Assembly: GCA_902609035.1 (NCBI GenBank)
Contig: CACLQG010000027.1
Span: 1 to 14,197 of the forward strand
Source: an uncultured Bacteroidota bacterium
GTDB lineage: Bacteria; Bacteroidota; Bacteroidia; Flavobacteriales; Flavobacteriaceae
Direction of reading: 5' to 3'
Length of the DNA: 14,197 bases
Made by a program: the position numbers and the translations under genes. Below the pieces are notes generated by a model, which saw only the letters and a program-made list of their open reading frames with translations, searched no databases and had not been told where the DNA came from. Positions 1-7,846 of this stretch are shown piece after piece (position 1 is the first letter of the stretch; each line of letters begins with the position of its first letter).

Positions 1-2
1 AG

Positions 3-116
3 AAAGCAGGTTTTAAAGGTTATAATGAAGTAGAAGTTTTTTCAGAACGTTTGTGGGCTCATGACCAAAAGCTATATTTGGAAAAGATTAAAAAAGCATA
101 TTTAAAACATTGTTAA
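3..116 (+). CDS. C-terminal end of a sugar phosphate isomerase/epimerase-like protein (partial)
   Basis: Only the last 37 codons are in the window, open from base 3 to a TAA at 114-116; the start lies upstream. The visible tail contains GYNEVEVFSERLWAHDQKLY followed by a Lys-rich helix. This resembles the end of xylose-isomerase-like TIM-barrel proteins (sugar phosphate isomerase/epimerase, AP-endonuclease-2 fold), where a final EVE(I/V)FS strand contributes to the active site and a short helix closes the barrel. The next gene starts 9 nt after the stop, so this is almost certainly an upstream member of the same catabolic operon. Sugar isomerases of this fold often accompany Gfo/Idh/MocA dehydrogenases, which supports the call. 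The substrate is unknown, and the family call rests on a short fragment. Confidence 0.6.
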   Translation, partial: KAGFKGYNEVEVFSERLWAHDQKLYLEKIKKAYLKHC

Positions 117-125
117 CTAAATTAA

Positions 126-1271
126 ATGAAAACATATAAAATTGGAATTATAATGAACGGAGTGACTGGTAGAATGGGTACCAATCAACACCTGATACGC
201 TCATTGGCGGCTATTATAGCCAAAGGTGGAGTTAAAATAGGTGATGATCAAGTAATTATACCCGATTTAGTAATGGTAGGAAGGAATGAAAATAAATTAA
301 AATACTTGGCCGACAGAACACAAGTAAAAAATTGGACTACAGACATTGACTCCGTTATAAACCAAGATCAATATCAGATCTATTTTGACGCACAAACCAC
401 CGGAAGAAGAGCAGATGCTATACGTAAAGCCGTCGCTGCAGGTAAACATATTTATTGTGAAAAACCAGTAGCAACCTCTACAGAAATTGCATTGGATTTG
501 TACCGAGCATGTGAAAAGGCAGGGGTAAAACACGGAGTAGTTCAGGACAAACTCTGGCTACCTGGAATGATGAAGCTTAAGCGATTGATAGCCAATGATT
601 TTTTTGGAAAAATATTATCGGTGAGAGGAGAGTTTGGGTATTGGGTTTTTGAGGGTCACACGATACCTGCACAACGACCCAGTTGGAATTACCGAAAAGA
701 GGACGATGGAGGGATAATTGTTGACATGCTTTGCCATTGGAGGTACGTATTGGATAATATTTTTGGATCAGTAAAAGGTGTTTTCTGTATGGGAGCCACC
801 CATATTCCTGAGCGCATCGATGAAAATGGACAGACCTACAAATGTACTGCTGATGATGCAGCTTATTCTATTTTTGAATTGGAGGGAGGGGTCATTGCCC
901 AGTTCAATTCCTCTTGGACTACTCGTGTAAGAAGAGACGATTTACTCACCCTTCATGTCGATGGAACTAAGGGATCTGCAGTAGCTGGTTTGAGAGATTG
1001 TTGGACCCAGCATTATGGAAACACCCCAAAGCCTGTCTGGAATCCAGACATACCTAACTCCATCGATTTCAAAGAAGCATGGGCCAAAGTTCCCGAGCAG
1101 GAGGATTTTGATAATGCCTTCATGGCTCAATGGGAGCTCTTCCTAAAACATGTAGTCTTGGATACGCCTTTTCCTTGGAACATGATGGAGGGCGCAAAAG
1201 GAGTTCAGCTGGCCGAGTTGGGCATCAAAAGTTGGGAGAAAAAAGCTTGGATTAACATCCCCAAATTATAA
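126..1271 (+). CDS. Gfo/Idh/MocA family NAD(P)-dependent oxidoreductase
   Basis: A 381-residue protein, normal for the family, which oxidises or reduces sugars, sugar acids, inositols or their keto forms in the cytoplasm. The N-terminal Rossmann fold shows a nucleotide-binding loop GVTGRMG (residues 12-18). CEKPVA (111-116) is the family EKP signature, whose Lys takes part in catalysis. In the C-terminal domain, DMLCH supplies the usual Asp200 and His204 pair at the substrate site. The ATG has no Shine-Dalgarno sequence, as is common in Bacteroidota. The stop overlaps the next start (TAATG), so it should be co-translated with the SDR gene. Two dehydrogenases, an isomerase and a Na+ symporter together suggest import and stepwise oxidation/isomerisation of one sugar-like substrate. 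That role is inference, and the substrate cannot be read from the sequence. Confidence 0.9.
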   Translation: MKTYKIGIIMNGVTGRMGTNQHLIRSLAAIIAKGGVKIGDDQVIIPDLVMVGRNENKLKYLADRTQVKNWTTDIDSVINQDQYQIYFDAQTTGRRADAIRKAVAAGKHIYCEKPVATSTEIALDLYRACEKAGVKHGVVQDKLWLPGMMKLKRLIANDFFGKILSVRGEFGYWVFEGHTIPAQRPSWNYRKEDDGGIIVDMLCHWRYVLDNIFGSVKGVFCMGATHIPERIDENGQTYKCTADDAAYSIFELEGGVIAQFNSSWTTRVRRDDLLTLHVDGTKGSAVAGLRDCWTQHYGNTPKPVWNPDIPNSIDFKEAWAKVPEQEDFDNAFMAQWELFLKHVVLDTPFPWNMMEGAKGVQLAELGIKSWEKKAWINIPKL

Positions 1272-2041
1272 TGAAACCTGTAGCATTCATAACGGGGGGA
1301 TCTAGGGGTATTGGTCTGGGTATAGCTCATGCACTAATGAAAAAGGGATATCGCGTTGCCATTAATGGTGTAAGACCTGCTAAACTGGTGGAGCAAACCC
1401 TTAAGGAACTAAAAATCAATGGGGGGGAGGTAATCTACTGTCAAGGGGACATTGGCAATGGAGATGACCGACAAAAGATGATCTCCAATATACAGTCCAA
1501 ATGGAACCAGCTGAACCTCCTTGTCAACAATGCAGGAGTAGCGCCAAAAGATCGGAAAGATATTCTCGAAGCTGATGAAGAAAGCTTTGATTGGCTTATA
1601 GGAATTAACTTGAAAGGCCCTTATTTTTTAACCCAGCTTGTAGCCAATTGGATGATCGACCAAAAGAAAAAAAGTCTTGAAGATGATTTTTCCATCATTA
1701 ATGTTTCTTCTGTTTCAGCCTCTGTGGCTTCTGTTAATAGAGGGGATTATTGTATTTCCAAAGCAGGAATGAATATGACAACAAAACTATGGGCCGCCCG
1801 ATTAGGTGAATACAATATCCCCGTATATGAAATTCAACCTGGCCTGATCAAAACAGATATGACTGCTGGAGTAATAGAAAAATACGATAAATTGATTGCT
1901 GAGGGACTCACCTTGCAAAAGCGATGGGGATATCCTGAGGATATTGGGAAAACAGTCGTGGCTTTAGCTGAGGGAATGATCCCTTACGCAACCGGTCAAA
2001 CCATTAATATTGATGGAGGGATGACCATTAGAACCCTTTAA
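1271..2041 (+). CDS. Short-chain dehydrogenase/reductase (classical SDR; 3-ketoacyl-ACP-reductase-like)
   Basis: A 256-residue classical SDR of standard length. The cofactor loop TGGSRGIG is at residues 8-15 and the structural NNAG at 86-89. The catalytic tetrad is Asn113, Ser147, Tyr160 and Lys164 (YCISK). Such proteins are often auto-annotated as FabG, but there are no fatty-acid genes nearby. The Gfo/Idh/MocA neighbour, overlapping by 1 nt upstream, points to a polyol, sugar or sugar-acid dehydrogenase. It ends 2 nt before the small membrane protein gene. The C-terminus ATGQTINIDGGMTI is the usual SDR ending, so the gene looks complete. The family is secure; substrate and direction are not. 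Confidence 0.9.
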   Translation: MKPVAFITGGSRGIGLGIAHALMKKGYRVAINGVRPAKLVEQTLKELKINGGEVIYCQGDIGNGDDRQKMISNIQSKWNQLNLLVNNAGVAPKDRKDILEADEESFDWLIGINLKGPYFLTQLVANWMIDQKKKSLEDDFSIINVSSVSASVASVNRGDYCISKAGMNMTTKLWAARLGEYNIPVYEIQPGLIKTDMTAGVIEKYDKLIAEGLTLQKRWGYPEDIGKTVVALAEGMIPYATGQTINIDGGMTIRTL

Positions 2042-2043
2042 TT

Positions 2044-2271
2044 ATGAATTACAAACTTGCTTGGAGAATTATCGTTATTTCAGTTTTTATCTGCTCTACT
2101 GTTCAATTTTCTCCTTGGGTTTTGGATAAAAATATGAATACTCCCTATTTTTTGGGTATGCCTTTTACCCTATGGTTTGGTATTTTAATAAGCCTACTGA
2201 TTGTGTTATTAACCGCATTAGGTGGTTATGTTTTTTCTCGACTTAAATCAGATGAATTAAATGAAGAATAA
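2044..2271 (+). CDS. Small two-span membrane protein paired with the symporter (DUF3311/YhdT-like)
   Basis: A 75-residue protein with two predicted membrane helices, roughly residues 8-26 and 43-65. They are joined by a short loop containing PYFLGMPFTLWFG (34-46), and the tail is charged. Small proteins of this shape with a (L/F)G(M/L)PF motif before the second helix occur directly upstream of sodium:solute symporters; DUF3311 and the YhdT partner of PanF are the known examples. Here the gene overlaps the symporter start by 11 nt, which suggests translational coupling and possibly a two-subunit transporter. Assignment to DUF3311 is by resemblance only. No catalytic residues are visible. Confidence 0.6.
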   Translation: MNYKLAWRIIVISVFICSTVQFSPWVLDKNMNTPYFLGMPFTLWFGILISLLIVLLTALGGYVFSRLKSDELNEE

Positions 2272-3676
2272 TATGTTGACCTACCTTTTAATTATTGGGG
2301 CTGTTTATATAGGCATTTTAATCTTCTTCTCGTGGAGGACAAAAAAACAAATAAAAACTTCTTCAGATTTTATGTTAGGTGGGACTAAGATAGGAGTGCT
2401 TATTGGATTGATGACTTTTGCAGCAACCCTATTCAGTACATTTACGTTACTGGGGATGCCTGATTTTTCAAGATCTAACGGGGTTGGTGCATGGATTTTT
2501 CTTACTTTTTCAGATACCATCATGGTTTTTTTAATTCTCTGGTTTGGCTTTTACTTAAGAAAGAGGGTGGGTCAATCAACCTATCAAGGGATGTCTGCAT
2601 TGTTACAGAAATGCTATAAAAATAAAATCGCTGGTTACCTATATTTCACCGCTGTTTTTTTATTTCTGATTCCCTATATTGCAATTCAAATAAGAGGTGT
2701 AGCCATTTTTTTAGTGTCTGCTTTTCCAGATTTTATTCCTTTGTGGGGATGGTCTATTGGCATTGTTTTAATCATGTTGATTTATTCAGAGTTGGGAGGG
2801 CTTAAAGCCGTCATTTATGCCGATGCTTTACAGGGGACTTTACTACTTATTGTGGTGTGGATTGTGGCATTTAACTGTTTGAATGAATTAGGTGGGTGGG
2901 GTCTACTTTTTGAGAAAGTAGCTACAGTGAACCAAGATTTATTATCAACCCCAGGGCCAAAAGGATTACTCAGTCCACAATTTTTAATTGCCTCAGCATT
3001 GGCCATTTTAATGATACCGGTTACCCAACCACAGTTGTCAACCCGTTTGGTGATAATGAAAAATTATAATGCATTAAAAAAAATGGCGACCTCTGTTGGT
3101 TTTTTTGCCATGTTGGTGATCCTTCCGACCATTATCATCGGGATGTACGGTGCTATTTATTATGCCGATGCTAGTACTTCCGAATTCCTCGGCGGGGTTC
3201 TTCTGCAAGAGCAAAACGAATTAATTGCAGCCTTTATTATAATTGGCTTGTTTGCCGCCGCGATGTCTACATCCGACTCCCAACTATTTGCCATGGGAAA
3301 TGAGATCAAAGGTCTTTTGGGTTTGAAAGAAGATGATAATCTACTCCCCATTAAATTTGTGATTTTGCTGTTTGCATTATCGGCATTGGTTTTTTCATTA
3401 TTGAGTTCTGATGAATTGGTGCTGTTGGCCCGATTGAGCTTTTCTGGAACAGCTCTAATGGGTCCTATGATAATGTTGGGGATTTTCTCTAAACGACCAC
3501 AAGGGGTGTCGATTATCGTCTTATCTGCCCTGGCACTTTTTATTTTTATATTATCCAATTTAGGATGGTTTCCAAAACAGATTACTTCAATCAGAACTGA
3601 TCTATTTTTGATGATAGTATTGGGTATTGCTGCGATTGTAAATTTATATATACTTCGGCCAAAGAGTAAGGGTTGA
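2261..3676 (+). CDS. Sodium:solute symporter (SSS family)
   Basis: A 471-residue inner-membrane transporter with about 12-13 hydrophobic segments, normal for the SSS family. Recognisable family features are the TFAATLFSTFTLLG segment (about 46-59, helix 1 of the LeuT-like core), YSELGGLKAVIYADALQG (about 176-193), and AAAMSTSDSQLFAMGNE (about 336-352), the helix holding the Ser/Thr pair of the Na+ site. The start at 2261 lies inside the preceding gene; a second in-frame ATG at 2273 (residue 5) is equally plausible and sits 1 nt after that gene's stop. It probably imports the substrate of the dehydrogenases upstream. It is the last gene of the operon: the next 125 bases contain only a weak hairpin and the tRNA promoter. 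Confidence 0.88.
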   Translation: MKNNMLTYLLIIGAVYIGILIFFSWRTKKQIKTSSDFMLGGTKIGVLIGLMTFAATLFSTFTLLGMPDFSRSNGVGAWIFLTFSDTIMVFLILWFGFYLRKRVGQSTYQGMSALLQKCYKNKIAGYLYFTAVFLFLIPYIAIQIRGVAIFLVSAFPDFIPLWGWSIGIVLIMLIYSELGGLKAVIYADALQGTLLLIVVWIVAFNCLNELGGWGLLFEKVATVNQDLLSTPGPKGLLSPQFLIASALAILMIPVTQPQLSTRLVIMKNYNALKKMATSVGFFAMLVILPTIIIGMYGAIYYADASTSEFLGGVLLQEQNELIAAFIIIGLFAAAMSTSDSQLFAMGNEIKGLLGLKEDDNLLPIKFVILLFALSALVFSLLSSDELVLLARLSFSGTALMGPMIMLGIFSKRPQGVSIIVLSALALFIFILSNLGWFPKQITSIRTDLFLMIVLGIAAIVNLYILRPKSKG

Positions 3677-3728
3677 AATTCACACCTATTAAAAGCTATT
3701 TTTATTGGATATAATTCCTACCCTTAAA

Positions 3729-3758
3729 TCTAAAAATTACTTTTAGAGGCTTTTATTT
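3729..3758 (+). terminator. Weak candidate terminator after the symporter operon
   Basis: An AT-rich 7-bp stem, TCTAAAA (3729-3735) and TTTTAGA (3741-3747), with a 5-nt loop is followed by GGCTTTTATTT. It lies 53 nt past the symporter stop and before the tRNA promoter, as an operon terminator should. The low GC content and broken T-tract make it weak. Confidence 0.35.
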
Positions 3759-3786
3759 GGCAAAATCAAAATGCAATGTATATTTA
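3756..3786 (+). promoter_or_regulatory. Candidate Bacteroidota-type promoter for tRNA-Asp
   Basis: TTTG (3756-3759) and TATATTTA (3779-3786) are separated by 19 bp. This matches the Bacteroidota primary-sigma promoter (TTTG, 19-21 bp, TAnnTTTG) except for the last base. The expected transcription start near 3793 would place the mature tRNA 5' end about 10 nt downstream. Confidence 0.5.
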
Positions 3787-3802
3787 CATTCTTAATTATT
3801 AA

Positions 3803-3876
3803 GGTCTGGTAGTTCAGTTGGTTAGAATACATGCCTGTCACGCATGGGGTCGCGGGTTCGAGTCCCGTCCAGACCG
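3803..3876 (+). tRNA. tRNA-Asp (anticodon GTC)
   Basis: A full cloverleaf can be folded by eye. The acceptor stem is GGTCTGG (3803-3809) with CCAGACC (3869-3875). The D stem is GTTC (3812-3815) with GAAT (3825-3828). The anticodon stem is CATGC (3830-3834) with GCATG (3842-3846), around a loop with GTC at 3837-3839. The T stem is GCGGG (3852-3856) with CCCGT (3864-3868), around TTCGAGT. The discriminator base is G3876. The 3' CCA is not encoded and must be added after transcription. The gene has its own promoter candidate and a good terminator, so it is probably a single-gene transcript. Confidence 0.97.
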
Positions 3877-3893
3877 CATTTATCTCTCTTAAC

Positions 3894-3921
3894 CCCTATT
3901 AATAATAGGGATTTGTTTTTT
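3894..3921 (+). terminator. Intrinsic terminator of tRNA-Asp
   Basis: A perfect 7-bp stem, CCCTATT (3894-3900) and AATAGGG (3904-3910), with an AAT loop is followed by ATTTGTTTTTT. It starts 18 nt after the tRNA and points in the same direction. Confidence 0.8.
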
Positions 3922-3957
3922 AGTTTAAGGTATTGTGTATGGTTTAGATAAAAGTTG

Positions 3958-4006
3958 GCTCTATTTTAGAGCTTCATCAGGCAGTTAATTGCAGCATACT
4001 CTAAAA
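3958..4006 (+). repeat. Nested, mutually exclusive inverted repeats between tRNA-Asp and the GH127 gene
   Basis: GCTCTA (3958-3963) and TAGAGC (3967-3972) form a hairpin with a TTT loop. The same right-hand segment, read as TTTTAGAG (3964-3971), is also perfectly complementary to CTCTAAAA (3999-4006). Between them lies GCAGTTAATTGC (3981-3992), palindromic apart from one G-T pair. The two long pairings cannot form together. The rest of the interval 3922-4141 shows only AT-rich DNA and no convincing open reading frame. No known riboswitch class was recognised, and in AT-rich DNA such pairings can arise by chance. Confidence 0.4.
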
Positions 4007-4141
4007 AAATATTTATCTAATATTTTCTTTTTTTCAATTTATAATTACCTCTGTAATAACCCAGACTAAACCCAAAAAAGTGTAGACTTTTCTGAAATAA
4101 AGTTTAAGATCTATATATTGTTGTCTAATAATTAAATATAA

Positions 4142-6118
4142 ATGATTATGAACACAATGTTAAGATTAATTCTGACTGTATTTTGTACTAACTTATTTAC
4201 AAATTGTAATGAATTAGATAAAAAAACGACTAAACCTAATCAGGATTATCCTATTCAATCAATTAACATAAGAAATATCCGTTTAAAAGACCAATTTTGG
4301 TTACCAATAATTCAAAAAGTACAAGAAAAAACTATTCAGTACGCTATTGAGAAATGTGAGGAAGAAGGACGTATGGATAATTTCTTAATTGCTGGTGGTA
4401 AAATGAAGTCTAAAGTGAAGGGATTCATGCCTTTTGACGATTCAGATCTGTATAAAATTATCGAGGGTGCCTCCAACTCTTTAATAAGTTCTCCTAATGA
4501 GAAATTAGAGCGTTTGATTGATGAATTAATAGATATTATTAAAATTGGTCAAGAGGATGACGGATATTTGACAACTTGGAGAACAATTAATCCTTCTGAA
4601 CCACCAGCAGAATGGGTAATAGTTTCTGAAGGAAAACGTTGGGAATACCTTCATATGAGTCATGAGCTATACAATGCAGGCCATTTATATGAAGCTGCTT
4701 CTCAGCATTTCAAGGCTACTGGTAAAACGAAATTCCTCGATATTGCACTTTTAAATGCTGATTTGATGGTACATACCTTTGGTAATGGGATTGATCAAAT
4801 AAAAGATGTCCCAGGTCATCAGATTATAGAAACAGGACTTATAAAACTTTACCGAATTACTGGCAAAGAGGAATATCTCGACCTTGCTAAATACTTCCTT
4901 GACCATAGGGGTGAACCTAGAAATCACAAACTATATGGAGGTCCTTATTATTCGCAAGATCACCTCCCAGTTGTTGAACAAAAGGAAGTTGTAGGTCATG
5001 CCGTTAGAGCGGTTTACATGTATGCAGCAATGACTGACATAGCCGCATTGAAAAAAGACTCATTATATCTTAACGCCGTAAATGCATTATGGAATAATAT
5101 GATTAACAAAAAAATTTATATTACCGGGGGTATAGGAGCAAGACATGAGGAAGAATCCTTTGGAAAGAATTATGAACTACCAAATCTTACAGCCTATAAC
5201 GAAACTTGCGCCGCTATAGGTTCGGTTTATTGGAATCATCGACTTTTTAATCTAACAGGGAATACAAACTATTTTGATGTCATTGAGAGAACACTATACA
5301 ATGGTTTAATTTCAGGATTGTCTTTAGATGGTACAAACTTCTTTTACCCGAATGCGCTGGAATCAGATGGTAAATACAAGTTTAATAAGGGTGCTTGTAC
5401 TCGAAAAGGTTGGTTTGATTGCTCTTGTTGCCCAACCAATTTAATAAGATTTTTACCTTCTATACCACAATTGTTATACTCACGTAATGAGAATGATTTA
5501 TTTGTAAATATGTATGTTAGCAATGAGACTGAAGTTAAAATCAATAATCACAAAATTAAACTTAGTCAAAAATCCAATATGCCTTGGGATGGAAATGTAC
5601 ATTTCAAAGTTTTTTTATCAGATGAAGCAAATTTTGTAATGAAACTAAGAATACCATATTGGGCTCGTAATGAAGTTATGAATGGAAACCTATATCAGTT
5701 TGCAAATAAAGCAGATTTGCCGATGACAGTTAAAATTAATGGTGAGATCATTAATCCAGTTATAGAGGAAAATTATATTGTGTTGGATAGACGTTGGAAA
5801 TCAAAGGATAGAGTTGATATAAAGTTTTCGATGAAGGTTCGGACAGTCCGAGCAAATCCCCTTGTGGAAAGTGACTTAGGAAAAGTTTCAATTGAAAAGG
5901 GTCCAATCGTATATGCGTTTGAGGAAATAGATAATATCAAAACAATTGATAGTATCGCAATTAATGCAATGGGTCCATTTAAGATTCGAGAAGAAACAGA
6001 CCTTTTAAATGGAATCTATTCAATTTCAGTTAATGATTATAAAGCGATTCCTTATTTTACTTGGTCAAACAGAGGTGTCGGTAAAATGAAAGTTTGGGTA
6101 AATGAATTGCAACAGTAG
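4142..6118 (+). CDS. GH127-family glycoside hydrolase (beta-L-arabinofuranosidase-like, DUF1680), putative lipoprotein
   Basis: A 658-residue enzyme resembling beta-L-arabinofuranosidases of GH127, retaining enzymes that use a zinc-bound cysteine as nucleophile. By comparison with HypBA1, Glu338 (in HEEESF) matches the acid/base Glu322. Glu354 and Cys356 (NETC) match the zinc ligands Glu338 and Cys340. Cys429-Cys430 (CSCCPTN) match the nucleophile Cys417 and ligand Cys418. The 16-residue spacing between the first two Glu residues is the same in both, so the active site looks intact. The N-terminus is a short hydrophobic signal ending LFTNC22 and followed by acidic NELD. The Cys suits a lipoprotein, but Asn before it is unusual for a lipobox. 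The start could be Met1, Met3 or Met6. It stands alone, without SusC/SusD or other glycosidase genes. GH146-like or other pentofuranosidase activity is possible. Confidence 0.88.
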   Translation: MIMNTMLRLILTVFCTNLFTNCNELDKKTTKPNQDYPIQSINIRNIRLKDQFWLPIIQKVQEKTIQYAIEKCEEEGRMDNFLIAGGKMKSKVKGFMPFDDSDLYKIIEGASNSLISSPNEKLERLIDELIDIIKIGQEDDGYLTTWRTINPSEPPAEWVIVSEGKRWEYLHMSHELYNAGHLYEAASQHFKATGKTKFLDIALLNADLMVHTFGNGIDQIKDVPGHQIIETGLIKLYRITGKEEYLDLAKYFLDHRGEPRNHKLYGGPYYSQDHLPVVEQKEVVGHAVRAVYMYAAMTDIAALKKDSLYLNAVNALWNNMINKKIYITGGIGARHEEESFGKNYELPNLTAYNETCAAIGSVYWNHRLFNLTGNTNYFDVIERTLYNGLISGLSLDGTNFFYPNALESDGKYKFNKGACTRKGWFDCSCCPTNLIRFLPSIPQLLYSRNENDLFVNMYVSNETEVKINNHKIKLSQKSNMPWDGNVHFKVFLSDEANFVMKLRIPYWARNEVMNGNLYQFANKADLPMTVKINGEIINPVIEENYIVLDRRWKSKDRVDIKFSMKVRTVRANPLVESDLGKVSIEKGPIVYAFEEIDNIKTIDSIAINAMGPFKIREETDLLNGIYSISVNDYKAIPYFTWSNRGVGKMKVWVNELQQ

Positions 6119-6302
6119 GGTTATGAAAAAGCTGATTTTTATTTAATCATTTTTAATTCCTCTTAATGTTATTTTCAAATTAAACAAGAACGAATTAATT
6201 TTAAAATTGTAAGCCCATTATTTTCAACAATTTAGGGGGGTAGTGTCAGAATTAGTTTGTAAAATTTATTGAAGAAGTTTTCTTAATGGATTATCAAGCC
6301 CC

Positions 6303-7655
6303 TTAAATCGATTTTAGTGCCTTCTCAAACTTTTTCATAACGTAAAGGTGTAATTTGGCTTGAGTCAATTTATAGATAGACCAAGGTAATTTAGGAACAT
6401 ATTCATGGATGGCTGTTATTACATATTCACCTTCTAAAATCGATCGGAATTCCAACCACCCTAAATCACTTCTTTTGGTCAAAATACCACCCGTGATATA
6501 GAAAAGTTGTCGATTGAGCGTACTTCTATTTTCAATTAATTGTAATTCCAACAACATCAATCCCATAAGGTAAAACCTCAAAAAACTTCCATCAAAACTG
6601 GGATTGATCACTCCTGCAAACCTCTTGCTTAGCCATACTGGATAATATTTCGCAACCCACTGGGCAGAATGATTACTAGGATTGTAGATTCTCTGTACAC
6701 TTCTTACCGTATTTTTTTCAGTATTGAGTTTATGAAAACTCGGAAGGTTAGGGGGTTTTTGTCTCAGTGCTCTTTTGATACTTGTGTCAATAGAGGTAAA
6801 ATTAATTTTATACAAACCAGAATGTTCATCATTCGGAATCATCTTATGCTTTAGGCTCTCTACCAGTGGAGAAACAAAATTTATATCTGAGCCTCCAAAA
6901 ATGCTGACCCACCATTTGGAAAGTCCCACGGAAAAAAAAGGCATGGAAAAAATGAACCTTTTTTTTTGCATGATTTTTGAAGTTTTTTGAAGGAGCTCCA
7001 TATAAGTCATGACCTCCTTTCCTCCAATCTCAATATTTTTATTATATGATTTGGGATTTCCTATACACTGTTTCAAAAGAGAAAGTATATCAAAAAGATC
7101 GATGGGTTGATTTTTGGATTTGGTCCATAGGGGGCAACCCATTACAGGTAGGTTTTTAACCAAGTTGGTAACAATCTTGAAAGAAGAGCCACCGGGTCCA
7201 ATAATGATTCCAGCTCTAATTGCTGTCAAAGGAGTTTCTCTTGCCCCCAAGGTCTTCTCGACTTCGTACCGAGACAAAAGATGATTAGAAATTTCATGTT
7301 TGTCCTTGGGCAGTATACCCCCAATATAGACGATTTGTTTGAGCTTATTTTTTTGGGCAGCTCTAGAAAAGTTGTCTGCAAGTAGCAAGTCCGTATCTTC
7401 AAATTTCCCTTGATTAAGTCGGGTAGAGGGTTGCATAGAATGTACTAAATAGACCGCAATATCCGCATCCTCCAAAGCCTTCTCTGTACTGGACATGGAA
7501 TACAAATCCACAGCACGCCAGAGAATGTTGTCGTTTGAATTAGTCTTGACTTTTTTTCTGCTTAATGCAATGATTTTATATTCATTTTGAAATTCCTCAA
7601 TGATCCATCTCCCTATAAAACCTGTTGCTCCTGCAATTACAATTTTCTGTTTCAT
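6303..7655 (-). CDS. YbjT-like atypical SDR with C-terminal DUF2867 domain
   Basis: A 450-residue protein taken from the ATG at 7655; an in-frame GTG one codon earlier (7658) is the longer alternative. The N-terminal NAD(P)-binding domain begins IVIAGATGFIGRW, with the GxxGxxG loop at about residues 9-15. It continues with VYLVHSM (near 70), IVYIGGILP and the AIRAGIIIGPGGSSF segment typical of the atypical-SDR YbjT group. The C-terminal third, ending with ITAIHEYVPKLPWSIYKLTQ and a helical tail, matches DUF2867. No classical YxxxK active site is evident, as usual in this group. The molecular function of YbjT-type proteins is not well established. It is convergent with the GH127 gene, and I see no clear terminator in the 184 bp between them. 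Its upstream gap holds a candidate small RNA on the opposite strand. Confidence 0.83.
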   Translation of the reverse strand: MKQKIVIAGATGFIGRWIIEEFQNEYKIIALSRKKVKTNSNDNILWRAVDLYSMSSTEKALEDADIAVYLVHSMQPSTRLNQGKFEDTDLLLADNFSRAAQKNKLKQIVYIGGILPKDKHEISNHLLSRYEVEKTLGARETPLTAIRAGIIIGPGGSSFKIVTNLVKNLPVMGCPLWTKSKNQPIDLFDILSLLKQCIGNPKSYNKNIEIGGKEVMTYMELLQKTSKIMQKKRFIFSMPFFSVGLSKWWVSIFGGSDINFVSPLVESLKHKMIPNDEHSGLYKINFTSIDTSIKRALRQKPPNLPSFHKLNTEKNTVRSVQRIYNPSNHSAQWVAKYYPVWLSKRFAGVINPSFDGSFLRFYLMGLMLLELQLIENRSTLNRQLFYITGGILTKRSDLGWLEFRSILEGEYVITAIHEYVPKLPWSIYKLTQAKLHLYVMKKFEKALKSI

Positions 7656-7729
7656 CACCTTAAATTTATCAAATAAAAAACTTTAAAACAGTAGTTAAAA
7701 TTAAATTTACTTAACTTTACACTTTAAAA

Positions 7730-7761
7730 TTTGGAAACAATGCCTTAGATCCATATTATAC
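7730..7761 (+). promoter_or_regulatory. Tentative promoter for the intergenic small RNA candidate
   Basis: TTTG (7730-7733) is followed after 20 bp by TATTATAC (7754-7761). Spacing fits the Bacteroidota promoter, but the second box matches TAnnTTTG poorly. An alternative second box is AAAATTTG at 7726-7733, which would start the transcript near 7740. The case for transcription rests more on the terminator downstream than on this site. Confidence 0.25.
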
Positions 7762-7767
7762 CAAGAA

Positions 7768-7846
7768 GTTGTGTGTTGTTAAAATTGGGAAACCAATAGA
7801 TTAGCAACTAATGAGAAGCTTTCCAGTAGTTTGGAGAGCTTTTTTT
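7768..7846 (+). ncRNA. Candidate structured small RNA
   Basis: The gap between the YbjT-like gene and the DAG-kinase gene, both on the minus strand, contains two consecutive hairpins on the plus strand. The first spans 7775-7808. Its outer stem GTTGTTAA (7775-7782) pairs with TTAGCAAC (7801-7808), including one G-U pair. After a 1x3 internal loop, ATTGG (7784-7788) pairs with CCAAT (7793-7797) under a GAAA tetraloop, a stable GNRA cap. The second hairpin is an intrinsic terminator (7816-7846). No plus-strand protein gene precedes it, and reading frames inside are only a few codons long. The 5' end is an estimate. No known RNA family was recognised. Confidence 0.45.

Noticed and set aside
3160..3558. 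A 132-codon minus-strand open frame inside the symporter gene
   Set aside because: It lies wholly within a well-supported transporter gene, its translation is Lys/Asn/Ser-rich with no recognisable domain, and it is best explained as an out-of-frame shadow.
3803..6302. Genomic island integrated at tRNA-Asp
   Set aside because: No integrase gene and no direct repeat of the tRNA 3' end were found in the window. Only the single glycosidase gene lies beside the tRNA.
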